From an uncultured Prevotella sp. (GTDB lineage Bacteria; Bacteroidota; Bacteroidia; Bacteroidales; Bacteroidaceae): a stretch of 64,000 nucleotides of DNA. Under the pieces are notes generated by a model. That model was not told where the DNA came from, did not search any database, and saw only the letters and a program-made list of their open reading frames with translations. The stretch covers positions 1 through 64,000 of the forward strand of contig CAMUYR010000012.1 of NCBI GenBank assembly GCA_947164965.1. Direction: 5' to 3'. Position numbers and translations under genes: made by a program. Below, piece by piece: positions 9,007-17,209 of this stretch (within the stretch, counting starts at the first letter, position 1; every line of letters begins with the position of its first letter).

Positions 9007-10635
9007 ATGATTACCAAGATCAATAAAATAATAGTTGCTTGTTTCGTATGCTTCGGTATGAGTGCAGCCCTTGCCGCATGTTCCAGCAACGACGACATCG
9101 TTGGTGACCCAGATAAAGACTGGGCTGGTACCACCACGTTCTTCAAATCTACCGACGAGACAGGATTCTCTACCTACTACAATCCTGCCATCGGACGATG
9201 CGGCGACCCCATGCCTTTCTACGATCAGAAGGCTGGCAACTTCAAGGTGCTCTATCTGCAGGAGTACATCAACAATGCAAGCTACCGCTTCCACCCCATC
9301 TGGGGCGTAACAACCACCGACGGCTGTAACTACGAGTCACTGGGCGAACTGCTGCCTGTAGGTGACAACGACTTCCAGCAGGACGCTGCCCTTGGAACTG
9401 GTTGCTGCTATTACAACGAGAAGGATGGACTGTATTACATCTATTATACAGGCCACAACGGCAACAGTAAATACCGCGAGGCTGTGATGAGAGCCACCTC
9501 GCCTGACTTCAAGACATGGACACGCGACGAACTCTGGCAACTGAATGGTCCTGACTTCGGTTACTCGTCAAACGACTTCCGCGACCCACAGATCTTCGTG
9601 GCCGACGACGGACTGTACCACATGGTCATCGCTACCTATCCGAAGAATGGAGGCGACCCACAGTTTGCTGAGTTCAAGTCGAGCGACATGAAATCATGGG
9701 AACATATTGGTCCGTTCAAGATGATTTGGGACCGTATGCTCGAATGTCCTGACATCTTCAAGATGGGTAACTACTGGTATCTGGTGTACAGTCAGAGTTT
9801 CCGCGCTTCGTGGAGCCGTAAGGTGAAGTACATGATGGCCACCAGCTACGAAGGACTGAAAGATGCTTTCAACAACGGACCTAAATGGCCTAACGACGGT
9901 CCGCTGTGGCGCGAGGGTACTCTTGACACCCGTGCCTTCTATGCCGCCAAGACCGCCTCTAACGGTACCGACCGCTACATCTGGGGCTGGTGTCCTTTCC
10001 GCTCGGGTGCTGACATCCATGAGATGAACATCAACCAGGGTGCTGGCGACGGCAATGAGCCCAACTGGTCGGGAGCACTGGTGTGCCACAAGGTCATCCA
10101 GCACGAAGACGGAACGCTCACACTGGGTGAAGTGCCTGCCATGGCTGCCAAGTATAACCAGCAGCAGGAGGTCAAGGTAATGGCCAGCAATGGCTACAGC
10201 AATGGAACCCTCTCTGGCGATGATGCCTACGTGCTATACAACCGCCTGGGTAACCACAACCATATCTCGCTGACCGTCAAGACATCGAACAACTGGGACA
10301 AGTTCGGCATCTCGCTCGTCCGCGGCTCTGACTCGAAGAAATACTACACTATGGTGGTCAACCCTGAAAACGAAAACGACCGCAAGATCAACTTCGAACA
10401 GGAAGGTGCTGAGGGTAAAGGATTCGTTGAAGCTGCCGACGGCTACGGATTCTATCGTCCTGCCGACAATGTCTACAACATCGACATCTATACCGACAAC
10501 TCAGTGATGGTGATGTACATCAACGACAATGTATGCTACACCCAGCGCATCTACGGCATCCAGAAGAACTGCTGGAGCATCAATAACTATGGTGGAAGCA
10601 TCACCGTTAGCGATGTCAAGGTGTCACAGTACTAA
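9007..10635 (+). CDS. Divergent GH32 fructan hydrolase lipoprotein (levanase/inulinase type)
   Basis: A 542-residue secreted lipoprotein (lipobox LAAC, Cys25). It has the five-blade propeller hallmarks of GH32: a putative nucleophile Asp67 in RCGDPMPFYD, in place of the classic WMNDPNG; the transition-state Asp193 in FRDPQIF; and the acid/base Glu246 in LECPDIF. A C-terminal beta-sandwich follows (about 385-540, NHISLTVKTSNNWDKFG). Its position in the susC operon and its lipid anchor suggest surface cleavage of polymeric levan or inulin into pieces for SusC/D. Endo versus exo action cannot be told from the sequence. Confidence 0.78.
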   Translation: MITKINKIIVACFVCFGMSAALAACSSNDDIVGDPDKDWAGTTTFFKSTDETGFSTYYNPAIGRCGDPMPFYDQKAGNFKVLYLQEYINNASYRFHPIWGVTTTDGCNYESLGELLPVGDNDFQQDAALGTGCCYYNEKDGLYYIYYTGHNGNSKYREAVMRATSPDFKTWTRDELWQLNGPDFGYSSNDFRDPQIFVADDGLYHMVIATYPKNGGDPQFAEFKSSDMKSWEHIGPFKMIWDRMLECPDIFKMGNYWYLVYSQSFRASWSRKVKYMMATSYEGLKDAFNNGPKWPNDGPLWREGTLDTRAFYAAKTASNGTDRYIWGWCPFRSGADIHEMNINQGAGDGNEPNWSGALVCHKVIQHEDGTLTLGEVPAMAAKYNQQQEVKVMASNGYSNGTLSGDDAYVLYNRLGNHNHISLTVKTSNNWDKFGISLVRGSDSKKYYTMVVNPENENDRKINFEQEGAEGKGFVEAADGYGFYRPADNVYNIDIYTDNSVMVMYINDNVCYTQRIYGIQKNCWSINNYGGSITVSDVKVSQY

Positions 10636-10648
10636 TAAGAAGATTATC

Positions 10649-10675
10649 GAGTAGCCGTCACTCCGACGGCTACTC
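10649..10675 (+). terminator. Stem-loop between the GH32 gene and the next gene
   Basis: Perfect 11-bp stem GAGTAGCCGTC / GACGGCTACTC with an ACTCC loop, 13 bp after the GH32 stop. No T-run follows, so it may be an mRNA-stabilising hairpin or a weak terminator rather than a true operon end. Confidence 0.45.
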
Positions 10676-10713
10676 ATTCATAACATATTATTAACTAAAA
10701 CAAAGAACATTTT

Positions 10714-11637
10714 ATGAGAAAGTTGTTTTTACTCGCAACATTGGCAGTAGCCACAGTATGTAACGCACAAGTCGTCCTCTGGAACGGCGAAGACAAGGAA
10801 CTGGGAAGCGATGGCGGATTCTGGAACCGCGCAGACCCCACAGTAGTGGACGATAATGGCAACAAGTGCCTGAAAGTGACACTGAAAGCCAATCCTGGAG
10901 GCTGGGATCAGGAGCATCATAACGCAGCGCTTCCTGTTGGAGATGCGAATTTCAAGGGACTGCGCCGTGTGACGTTCCGCTTGAAGATGGAAGACAAGCA
11001 CAATGTGATGGTGCAGCTAGAAGGAAAGGACGGTGCCTATAACGCCAAGCGCGTGTTCTGGTATGACACTCCTAACGAGTGGCAGGTTATGACTTATGAG
11101 TATAGCGTAGGTCCTGACAATGAAAAGATTACTGATACAGGTTCTAACGTCATTGCTATCTGGCCTTTCGAAGAGACAGCCCAAGGTGAGGGTAAGACCA
11201 TCTATATCGACGACATCCAGCTGGAAGGTCCGATGGCAGGAGAGGTAGCAGTAAGAACATTGGCTGACAACTCGCTGACGGGTGATGTCGTGATTACAGG
11301 CACTATCGGCAAAGGAAATTATCAGAACACCTGGGACGGTGACTGGCACGGAGAGGCATACGACGACTATGCGCTGTTAACAGCAAAACTGGCATCTACA
11401 GCTACTTCGCTCGACGTAAGTGGTGCTGGTCTTTGGGAGCAGGACTGGACAGCTATTCAGGAAAAGTGCCCAGGCATCACCATCAAGACCAAAGAAGGAA
11501 CGGTAACAGGTATTAGCACCATTCGCCAGAACACGGAGAACATGAAGGCGCCTGTCTACAACCTCAACGGTCAGCAGGTCATGAATCCTTCACGTGGCTT
11601 GTATATCGTGAATGGCAAAAAGATGATCATTAAATAA
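10714..11637 (+). CDS. Secreted carbohydrate-binding-like protein with T9SS-type C-terminal tail
   Basis: 307 residues with a signal peptide (about 1-18, ending CNAQ). The central region (about 20-170) has the look of a beta-sandwich carbohydrate-binding module: VVLWNGEDKELGSDGG, RVTFRLKMEDKHNVMVQLEG and a late TIYIDDIQLEG strand. The last ~40 residues (VYNLNGQQV, GLYIVNGKKMIIK) match the type A sorting tail common in Prevotella secreted proteins. No catalytic motif was recognised. Its place after the fructan surface genes suggests a released or surface fructan-binding protein, but the function is unproven. Confidence 0.6.
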   Translation: MRKLFLLATLAVATVCNAQVVLWNGEDKELGSDGGFWNRADPTVVDDNGNKCLKVTLKANPGGWDQEHHNAALPVGDANFKGLRRVTFRLKMEDKHNVMVQLEGKDGAYNAKRVFWYDTPNEWQVMTYEYSVGPDNEKITDTGSNVIAIWPFEETAQGEGKTIYIDDIQLEGPMAGEVAVRTLADNSLTGDVVITGTIGKGNYQNTWDGDWHGEAYDDYALLTAKLASTATSLDVSGAGLWEQDWTAIQEKCPGITIKTKEGTVTGISTIRQNTENMKAPVYNLNGQQVMNPSRGLYIVNGKKMIIK

Positions 11638-11686
11638 TTCTGGTTAGTATTGCTATAGCATCGTAGGTAAAAGATTTTTTCAGTAT

Positions 11687-11721
11687 TCCGCCCAAGGCCG
11701 TGATGGTCCTGGGCGGATTTT
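11687..11721 (+). terminator. Terminator of the fructan susC operon
   Basis: TCCGCCCA pairs with TGGGCGGA, and the stem continues inward with GG/CC pairs and one mismatch, followed by TTTT. It lies about 50 bp after the stop of the gene at 10714. Confidence 0.6.
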
Positions 11722-11727
11722 CAATAA

Positions 11728-11768
11728 CCCTGCCTTATTCGAAAATAGCCCTGCCTTATTCGAAAATA
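11728..11768. repeat. Two tandem copies of a 20-bp repeat, also found near 55560
   Basis: CCCTGCCTTATTCGAAAATA occurs at 11728-11747 and again at 11749-11768, a 21-bp period. The reverse complement of the hairpin at 55560-55601 carries the same CAATAACCCTGCCTTATT core. It is therefore a dispersed intergenic repeat family. Its minus-strand translation gives the repeating SNKAGLF pattern, which is not a real protein. Confidence 0.7.
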
Positions 11769-11787
11769 AGCGTTCCTTTCCTTTAAG

Positions 11788-11828
11788 AAATATCGTACAT
11801 TTATAACAAATAACGTGCAATGAACGTT
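11788..11828. promoter_or_regulatory. Putative operator before the GH32/permease/fructokinase operon (site 3 of 3)
   Basis: AAATATCGTACAT (11788-11800) and AATGAACGTTTT (from 11819) resemble the two arms of the site at 620-664, with core starts 27 bp apart here and 28 bp there. The site ends about 50 bp before the -7 box at 11879, the same distance as at site 1. Confidence 0.5.
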
Positions 11829-11878
11829 TTTTTTTAGTGTATGTATCATTATTTATATGGGATATAGGCAAAAAAGGC

Positions 11879-11886
11879 TAATTTTG
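11879..11886 (+). promoter_or_regulatory. -7 box TAATTTTG of the second fructan operon
   Basis: TAATTTTG followed by CAGC fits TAnnTTTG. It lies 36 bp before the ATG at 11923 and so rules out the longer reading-frame start at 11857, which is upstream of the promoter. Confidence 0.6.
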
Positions 11887-11922
11887 CAGCAGTTAAATTT
11901 AAAACTAAAAACTAAAGTAAAA

Positions 11923-13599
11923 ATGAAAAAGACAATTTTGATGCTCATGGTTCTGGCAATGACGCTGGCAGCACAGGCTCAGTTGAAGCCAACGGTGCTG
12001 GGCGACAAGCACGCCATGCTGAAAATGAAAAAGGGAGAGAAGTATCTGCTGTTGCCCGTGCAGGAGTCGGAAGAGATTGCTGCCATTGCCGTGCTGAACG
12101 GACATAACGACATGGTGCAGCGACTGAACGTGAAACTGGCTGTCGACCGCGTTGACTACTATGTACCCTACGAGTTGAAGGGTGCTGCGCTGCTGGATAT
12201 CGAGTTTCACGGAGACCGCAGACAAAAGGGTGCTGTAGGAGAATTCGTCTGCTGGAAAGAAATGAAGTATTCCAATACGTTCGATACCACCAACCGTGAG
12301 CGTTTCCGCCCTGCCTATCACCATACCCCACTCTATGGTTGGATGAATGATCCCAATGGTATGTTCTATAAGGATGGTGTGTGGCACCTTTATTACCAAT
12401 ATAATCCTTATGGTTCGCAGTGGGAGAATATGACATGGGGACACTCTACCTCGCGCGATCTTATTCATTGGGAGGCACAGCCACTGGCCATCGAGGCTGA
12501 CTGGCTGGGCAGCATCTTCAGTGGTTCGTGCGTGACGAATGGCGACGAGGTGGTGGCTTTCTATACCTCTGCTGGACATCACCAGACACAATCGATGGCA
12601 ACTTCGAAGGACGGTGGCCGTACCTTTAAGAAATATAGCGGCAATCCTATCCTGTCGACCAGCGACATACCCGACTTCCGCGATCCGAAAGCATTCTGGA
12701 ACGAAGACATCAAGGCTTGGAACCTCATTCTTGCTGCTGGTCAAGAGATGCGTATCTACTCGTCGAAAGACCTAAAGAAATGGAAGTACGAAAGCTCGTT
12801 CGGTAAGGAATATGGCAACCATAATGGTGTATGGGAATGTCCTGACCTCTTTGAGATTAAAGATGAAACATTAAACATTAAAAAGTGGGTGCTCATTTGT
12901 AACATCAATCCTGGCGGACCATTTGGAGGCTCAGCCACACAGTATTTCGTGGGCGACTTTGACGGCAAGAAGTTTACATGCGAGTCGATGCCTAAGGTAA
13001 CCAAATGGCTCGATTACGGTAAAGACCATTATGCTACCGTATCATTCTATAATGCACCAGAGAACCGCCGTGTAGTACTGGCGTGGATGTCGAACTGGCA
13101 GTATGCCAACCAGGTGCCCACCAAGCAATTCCGTAGTGCCAACTCGATACCTCGCGACCTCGGTCTGTTCAAGGCTGGTGAGGAGACCTACGTCAGCGTA
13201 GTGCCCTCGAAGGAGATGCTGGCTGTACGTGGCCAGAAGCTCAAGAAACCGACGGAGACCTGCGAGATTGTCGTCGATATGAAGAACCAGACAGAGATCG
13301 TGCTGTCGAACGCTAAGGGCGAACAGCTGGTGATGACTTACGACGCTGCCAAGCAGACATTCTCGATGGATCGCACGAAGAGTGGTGACATCAGCTTCAG
13401 CGAGGCGTTCCCCTGCACCACCGATGCTCCTACATACGGACAAATCAAGCAATTGCGTATTTTCATTGACCGTTGCAGCATTGAGGCTTTCGATGCAGAT
13501 GGCAAGATGGCTATGACCAACCTCGTATTCCCATCAGAGCCTTATAATACTATAAAGGTCAAGGGTGGCAAGGCTACGATATATGACATTAAAGATTAA
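11923..13599 (+). CDS. GH32 exo-fructanase / beta-fructosidase (DUF4980-like N-domain)
   Basis: 558 residues from the ATG at 11923, with a signal peptide ending LAAQAQ. An N-terminal beta domain of about 100 residues (DUF4980-like) precedes a canonical GH32 catalytic propeller. Nucleophile Asp143 lies in GWMNDPNG, followed by FSGS (about 199-202), Asp254 in FRDPK and acid/base Glu305 in WECPD. A GH32 C-terminal sandwich closes the protein (RIFIDRCSIEAFDADG). There is no lipobox, so it is probably periplasmic and releases fructose from imported oligosaccharides. It heads an operon with the MFS permease 11 bp downstream and fructokinase. Confidence 0.9.
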   Translation: MKKTILMLMVLAMTLAAQAQLKPTVLGDKHAMLKMKKGEKYLLLPVQESEEIAAIAVLNGHNDMVQRLNVKLAVDRVDYYVPYELKGAALLDIEFHGDRRQKGAVGEFVCWKEMKYSNTFDTTNRERFRPAYHHTPLYGWMNDPNGMFYKDGVWHLYYQYNPYGSQWENMTWGHSTSRDLIHWEAQPLAIEADWLGSIFSGSCVTNGDEVVAFYTSAGHHQTQSMATSKDGGRTFKKYSGNPILSTSDIPDFRDPKAFWNEDIKAWNLILAAGQEMRIYSSKDLKKWKYESSFGKEYGNHNGVWECPDLFEIKDETLNIKKWVLICNINPGGPFGGSATQYFVGDFDGKKFTCESMPKVTKWLDYGKDHYATVSFYNAPENRRVVLAWMSNWQYANQVPTKQFRSANSIPRDLGLFKAGEETYVSVVPSKEMLAVRGQKLKKPTETCEIVVDMKNQTEIVLSNAKGEQLVMTYDAAKQTFSMDRTKSGDISFSEAFPCTTDAPTYGQIKQLRIFIDRCSIEAFDADGKMAMTNLVFPSEPYNTIKVKGGKATIYDIKD

Positions 13600-13610
13600 A
13601 AATAAGAGAT

Positions 13611-14771
13611 ATGGCTAAGCAAAACAAATCAATTTACCTCATCCCCGTCATGCTCTGCTTCTTCTGCATGGGCTTCGTGGATCTGGTGGGCATCGCCTCT
13701 AACTATGTGAAGGCCGACTTGGGTCTGAGTGACTCTGTAGCCAACGTATTCCCTTCGTTAGTATTCTTCTGGTTCCTCATCTTCAGCGTTCCCACGGGCA
13801 TGTTGATGAACAAGATAGGACGTAAGAATACCGTACTGCTCTCGCTGGTGGTGACCGTCGTGTCGCTACTCATCCCGCTCTTTGGCAACAGTTTCAGCGT
13901 GATGCTCGTAGCCTTCTCGCTGCTGGGCATTGGCAATGCACTGATGCAGACCAGTATCAACCCACTGGCTATGCTGATTATCGGCGACAAGAATCTGGCA
14001 TCGACACTGACCTTCGGACAATTCGTCAAGGCCATTGCCTCGTTCCTTGCACCCTATCTGGCCATGTGGGGAGCCACACAGGTGATTCCATCGTTCGGCT
14101 ACGACTGGCGCGTACTGTTCCTTGTTTACTTTGTGGTGGGAGTGCTGGCTACGCTGCTGCTGTGGTCGACACCTATTCAGGAGGAGATCAGCGAGGGTAA
14201 GACATCGTCGTTTATGGACTGCCTGCGACTGCTGGGCAAGCCCATCGTACTGCTGTCATTCTTGGCTATCATGTGCCATGTAGGCATCGATGTAGGTACC
14301 AATACCACAGCACCCAAGCTGCTGATGGAACGTGTGGGTATGACGCTTAACGAAGCTGCCTTTGCCACATCGCTCTATTTCATCTTCCGTACTATCGGCG
14401 CACTGACGGGGTCGTTCTTCCTCCGTGTGATGAAGACGCGCTGGTTCTTTATCTTCAGTGTGCTGCTGATGGCTCTGAGCATGGTACTGATGTTTGGCGG
14501 AGAATCGAAGATGATGCTCTATACGGCTATCGCCCTAGTAGGCTACGGCAACTCCAACATCTTCTCGATGGCTTTCAGCGAAGCGCTGCTCTCCGTACCC
14601 GACAAGCAGAACGAGGTATCGGGTCTGATGATTATGGGCTTGTTCGGTGGCACCATCTTCCCACTTCTCATGGGCTTCTGCAGCGATGCTATGGGTCAGG
14701 CCGGTGCCGTAGCTGTGATGGCTATCGGTGTGATCTATCTCTTTACATATATTCCAAGAATTAAACGATAA
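13611..14771 (+). CDS. MFS inner-membrane fructose permease (FucP-like)
   Basis: 386 residues, almost wholly hydrophobic with about 12 predicted membrane helices. It resembles the sugar:proton symporter group that includes FucP/GluP and the Bacteroides fructose transporter BT1758: early FFCMGFVDLVGIASNYVK, GMLMNKIGRKNT loop, LMQTSINPLAMLI. It lies between a periplasmic-type GH32 and fructokinase, so free fructose is the likely cargo. Confidence 0.85.
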   Translation: MAKQNKSIYLIPVMLCFFCMGFVDLVGIASNYVKADLGLSDSVANVFPSLVFFWFLIFSVPTGMLMNKIGRKNTVLLSLVVTVVSLLIPLFGNSFSVMLVAFSLLGIGNALMQTSINPLAMLIIGDKNLASTLTFGQFVKAIASFLAPYLAMWGATQVIPSFGYDWRVLFLVYFVVGVLATLLLWSTPIQEEISEGKTSSFMDCLRLLGKPIVLLSFLAIMCHVGIDVGTNTTAPKLLMERVGMTLNEAAFATSLYFIFRTIGALTGSFFLRVMKTRWFFIFSVLLMALSMVLMFGGESKMMLYTAIALVGYGNSNIFSMAFSEALLSVPDKQNEVSGLMIMGLFGGTIFPLLMGFCSDAMGQAGAVAVMAIGVIYLFTYIPRIKR

Positions 14772-14783
14772 AACACAAATATT

Positions 14784-15656
14784 ATGAACAAACGTTATGT
14801 TGTAGGCCTTGGAGAGGCTTTGTGGGATGTACTTCCCGAAGGAAAGAAACTTGGTGGCGCACCTGCCAACTTCGCTTATCATGCAGGTCAGTTTGGACTG
14901 CCGACACTGGCTGTCAGCGCATTGGGAGAAGATGCACTGGCCGAAGAGACGATAGAGGCTCTGAAGGAGCACGGTCTGAATTATCTGATGCCGCGTGTCA
15001 AGTATCCTACAGGTACTGTACAGGTGACACTCTCTGGTGATGGTATTCCTGCCTATGAGATTAAGGAAAACGTGGCATGGGACAATATTCCCTATACCCC
15101 AGAGATAGCTGAGGTGGCCAAGAACTGCCGTGCCGTATGTTTCGGTTCGCTGGCTCAGCGTAATGTAGTGTCGTGGGCTACTATCCGCCAGTTCCTGGAC
15201 GATACACCTGCTGACTGCGTGAAGATATTCGATATCAACCTGCGCCAGCAGTTCTATACAAAGGATGTCATCGAGGAGTCGCTGAAGCGTTGCAACATCT
15301 TGAAGATCAACGACGAGGAGCTGATTGTCATCAAGCGTATGTATGGCTATGATGACCTTGACATGCGAGGTATTTGCGAAAAAATGCTGGAAGAATATCA
15401 ACTGAAGATGCTGGTTCTGACCTGTGGCACCAATGGCTCATATGTCTTTGCACCAGGTCTGACATCGTTCCAAGAGACGCCGAAGGTCACTGTAGCTGAC
15501 ACCGTAGGAGCCGGCGACTCGTTTACTGGTTCATTCTGTGCTGCTATCCTGAATGGTAAACCCATGGAGGAAGCTCATCGTATAGCTGTTCAGGTGTCGG
15601 CATTCGTATGCACCCAGAATGGCGCTATGCCTATTCTTCCTGACAACTTGAAATAA
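14784..15656 (+). CDS. PfkB-family fructokinase
   Basis: 290 residues. The ribokinase/PfkB signature is clear: N-terminal GGAPANFAYH (24-33, sugar binding) and C-terminal VGAGDSFTG with catalytic Asp245. It phosphorylates cytosolic fructose, most likely to fructose 6-phosphate, by ATP. It is the last gene of the GH32-permease-kinase operon, 12 bp after the permease stop. In Bacteroides the same position is held by BT1757. Confidence 0.9.
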   Translation: MNKRYVVGLGEALWDVLPEGKKLGGAPANFAYHAGQFGLPTLAVSALGEDALAEETIEALKEHGLNYLMPRVKYPTGTVQVTLSGDGIPAYEIKENVAWDNIPYTPEIAEVAKNCRAVCFGSLAQRNVVSWATIRQFLDDTPADCVKIFDINLRQQFYTKDVIEESLKRCNILKINDEELIVIKRMYGYDDLDMRGICEKMLEEYQLKMLVLTCGTNGSYVFAPGLTSFQETPKVTVADTVGAGDSFTGSFCAAILNGKPMEEAHRIAVQVSAFVCTQNGAMPILPDNLK

Positions 15657-15680
15657 CAAACAAAGATAGTATTAAACAAA

Positions 15681-15724
15681 GAAGTGGGCAAGCTCATAAG
15701 AGAATGCCCACTTCTTGTTTTGTT
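15681..15724. terminator. Convergent terminator between fructokinase and nuoN
   Basis: GAAGTGGGCA (15681-15690) pairs perfectly with TGCCCACTTC (15705-15714). T-rich tails are present on both strands, so it can end both the fructan operon and the nuo operon. Confidence 0.75.
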
Positions 15725-15735
15725 ATCTATTGACC

Positions 15736-17178
15736 TTACATGGCCGAAGCGGCGAACAGATAGTCGTAGAGGCACGAGCAGATGCCGAAGAGCACGATGC
15801 CTGCGGTGCAGATGGCCAGTGCAATACGCGTAGCTGAATCTGTTGTAAATGCGGGCAGAGGACTGTCAGTCTGCTTGATATACATAGCCTTGACGATGAG
15901 CAGGTAGTAGTACAAACTCACGACGGTGTTCACCAAAGCGACGAAGACGACGAAGTAGGCCCAGAAAGAGCCCTGCTCGGCGGCAGCCATGAACACGAAG
16001 AACTTAGAGAACATACCTGCAAACGGAGGAATACCAGCCAGCGAGAACAGAGCCAGCGTCATGAGGAATGCCAGCTTGGGGTTGGTCTGGTAGAGTCCAT
16101 CGTAGGCCGACATCTTCGTCACGCCACCATTATTCTGCTCAACGGTAGAGATAACGGTGAAGACTGCCATGTTTGCTACGATATACACCAGGATGTAGTA
16201 CATCAACGACGTCATACCCATCTGCGAACCGCCAATAACAGCCAACATAATATAGCCGGCCTGTGAGATAGAACTGAACGCCATGAAGCGCTTCAATTCG
16301 CTCTGACGGATGGCGAAGAGGTTGGCGATGGTGATAGAGAGCACGATGACCACATAGAGCATGTACTCCCAGTACTCCATCATAGGACCAAAGGCCTTCA
16401 CCAGGATGACCAATGCTGCAAAAGCGGCAGCACCCTTCGAGCAGACGCTCAGGTAACCGGTGATGGGTGTAGGTGCTCCCTCGTAGGTGTCGGCTGTCCA
16501 GAAGTGGAAAGGCACCAGCGAGAGTTTGAAAGCCAGTCCGCTAAAGAAGAACACAAGGCCCATCAACTGCAGGGGGCTGAACATATAGCGACCATTCAGC
16601 ACCTGTGCTACATCGTCGAAATAAAGGGTACCTGTAGCAGCATAGATGAACGAGATGCCATAGAGCATGACACCACTTGAGAATGTAGCCACCAACACGT
16701 ACTTGGCAGCAGCCTCAGCCGACTTCCTCTTCCACTTGTCGAAAGCCACCAGACAGGCCATAGGCACAGAGGCGGTCTCCAGTCCAAGGAAGAATAGCAG
16801 GAACGAGCCGCTGGACATCATGATATACATACCCAGAAGGGTTGAGAGAACCAGCAGGTGGAACTCACCAGCATACTTCGGAGCCTCACGCTCAAGCCAG
16901 GGCTGAGCCATGACGACAACGATGAATGTACCGAAGGTGAGAATGATCTTCATGACCTGTGCGGCCTGCGAAGCAACGTACATGCCGCCAAAAGCATCGG
17001 CGGGACCAATAGTGGTTAACATGACGGTCTGGCAGATTAGCAGGGCCATGGTCATTCTGCCAACCACCTCAACCTTGCGCTCGCTCTTGTGCAGGCAGAA
17101 GTCAGCGAAGAACACGATAATTAGTGCGAGGACCAAAAGTGCCTCGGGAATCATATTTAAAAATTGAGAATAGTTCAT
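15736..17178 (-). CDS. nuoN: NADH-quinone oxidoreductase-type subunit N
   Basis: 480-residue antiporter-like membrane subunit of complex I, about 14 helices. The family's central region is present: LSLVPFHFWTADTYEGAPTPITGYLSVCSKGAAA with the conserved Lys residues used in proton pumping, and KRFMAFSSISQAGYI. It is the last gene of the nuo operon, 31 bp after nuoM. Confidence 0.95.
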   Translation of the reverse strand: MNYSQFLNMIPEALLVLALIIVFFADFCLHKSERKVEVVGRMTMALLICQTVMLTTIGPADAFGGMYVASQAAQVMKIILTFGTFIVVVMAQPWLEREAPKYAGEFHLLVLSTLLGMYIMMSSGSFLLFFLGLETASVPMACLVAFDKWKRKSAEAAAKYVLVATFSSGVMLYGISFIYAATGTLYFDDVAQVLNGRYMFSPLQLMGLVFFFSGLAFKLSLVPFHFWTADTYEGAPTPITGYLSVCSKGAAAFAALVILVKAFGPMMEYWEYMLYVVIVLSITIANLFAIRQSELKRFMAFSSISQAGYIMLAVIGGSQMGMTSLMYYILVYIVANMAVFTVISTVEQNNGGVTKMSAYDGLYQTNPKLAFLMTLALFSLAGIPPFAGMFSKFFVFMAAAEQGSFWAYFVVFVALVNTVVSLYYYLLIVKAMYIKQTDSPLPAFTTDSATRIALAICTAGIVLFGICSCLYDYLFAASAM

Positions 17179-17209
17179 ATTTTCTTAATTCTTAATTCTT
17201 AACTCTTAA

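Noticed and set aside
11680..11871. 63-codon minus-strand frame with SNKAGLF repeats
   Set aside because: Produced by the tandem dispersed repeat and terminator between two operons.
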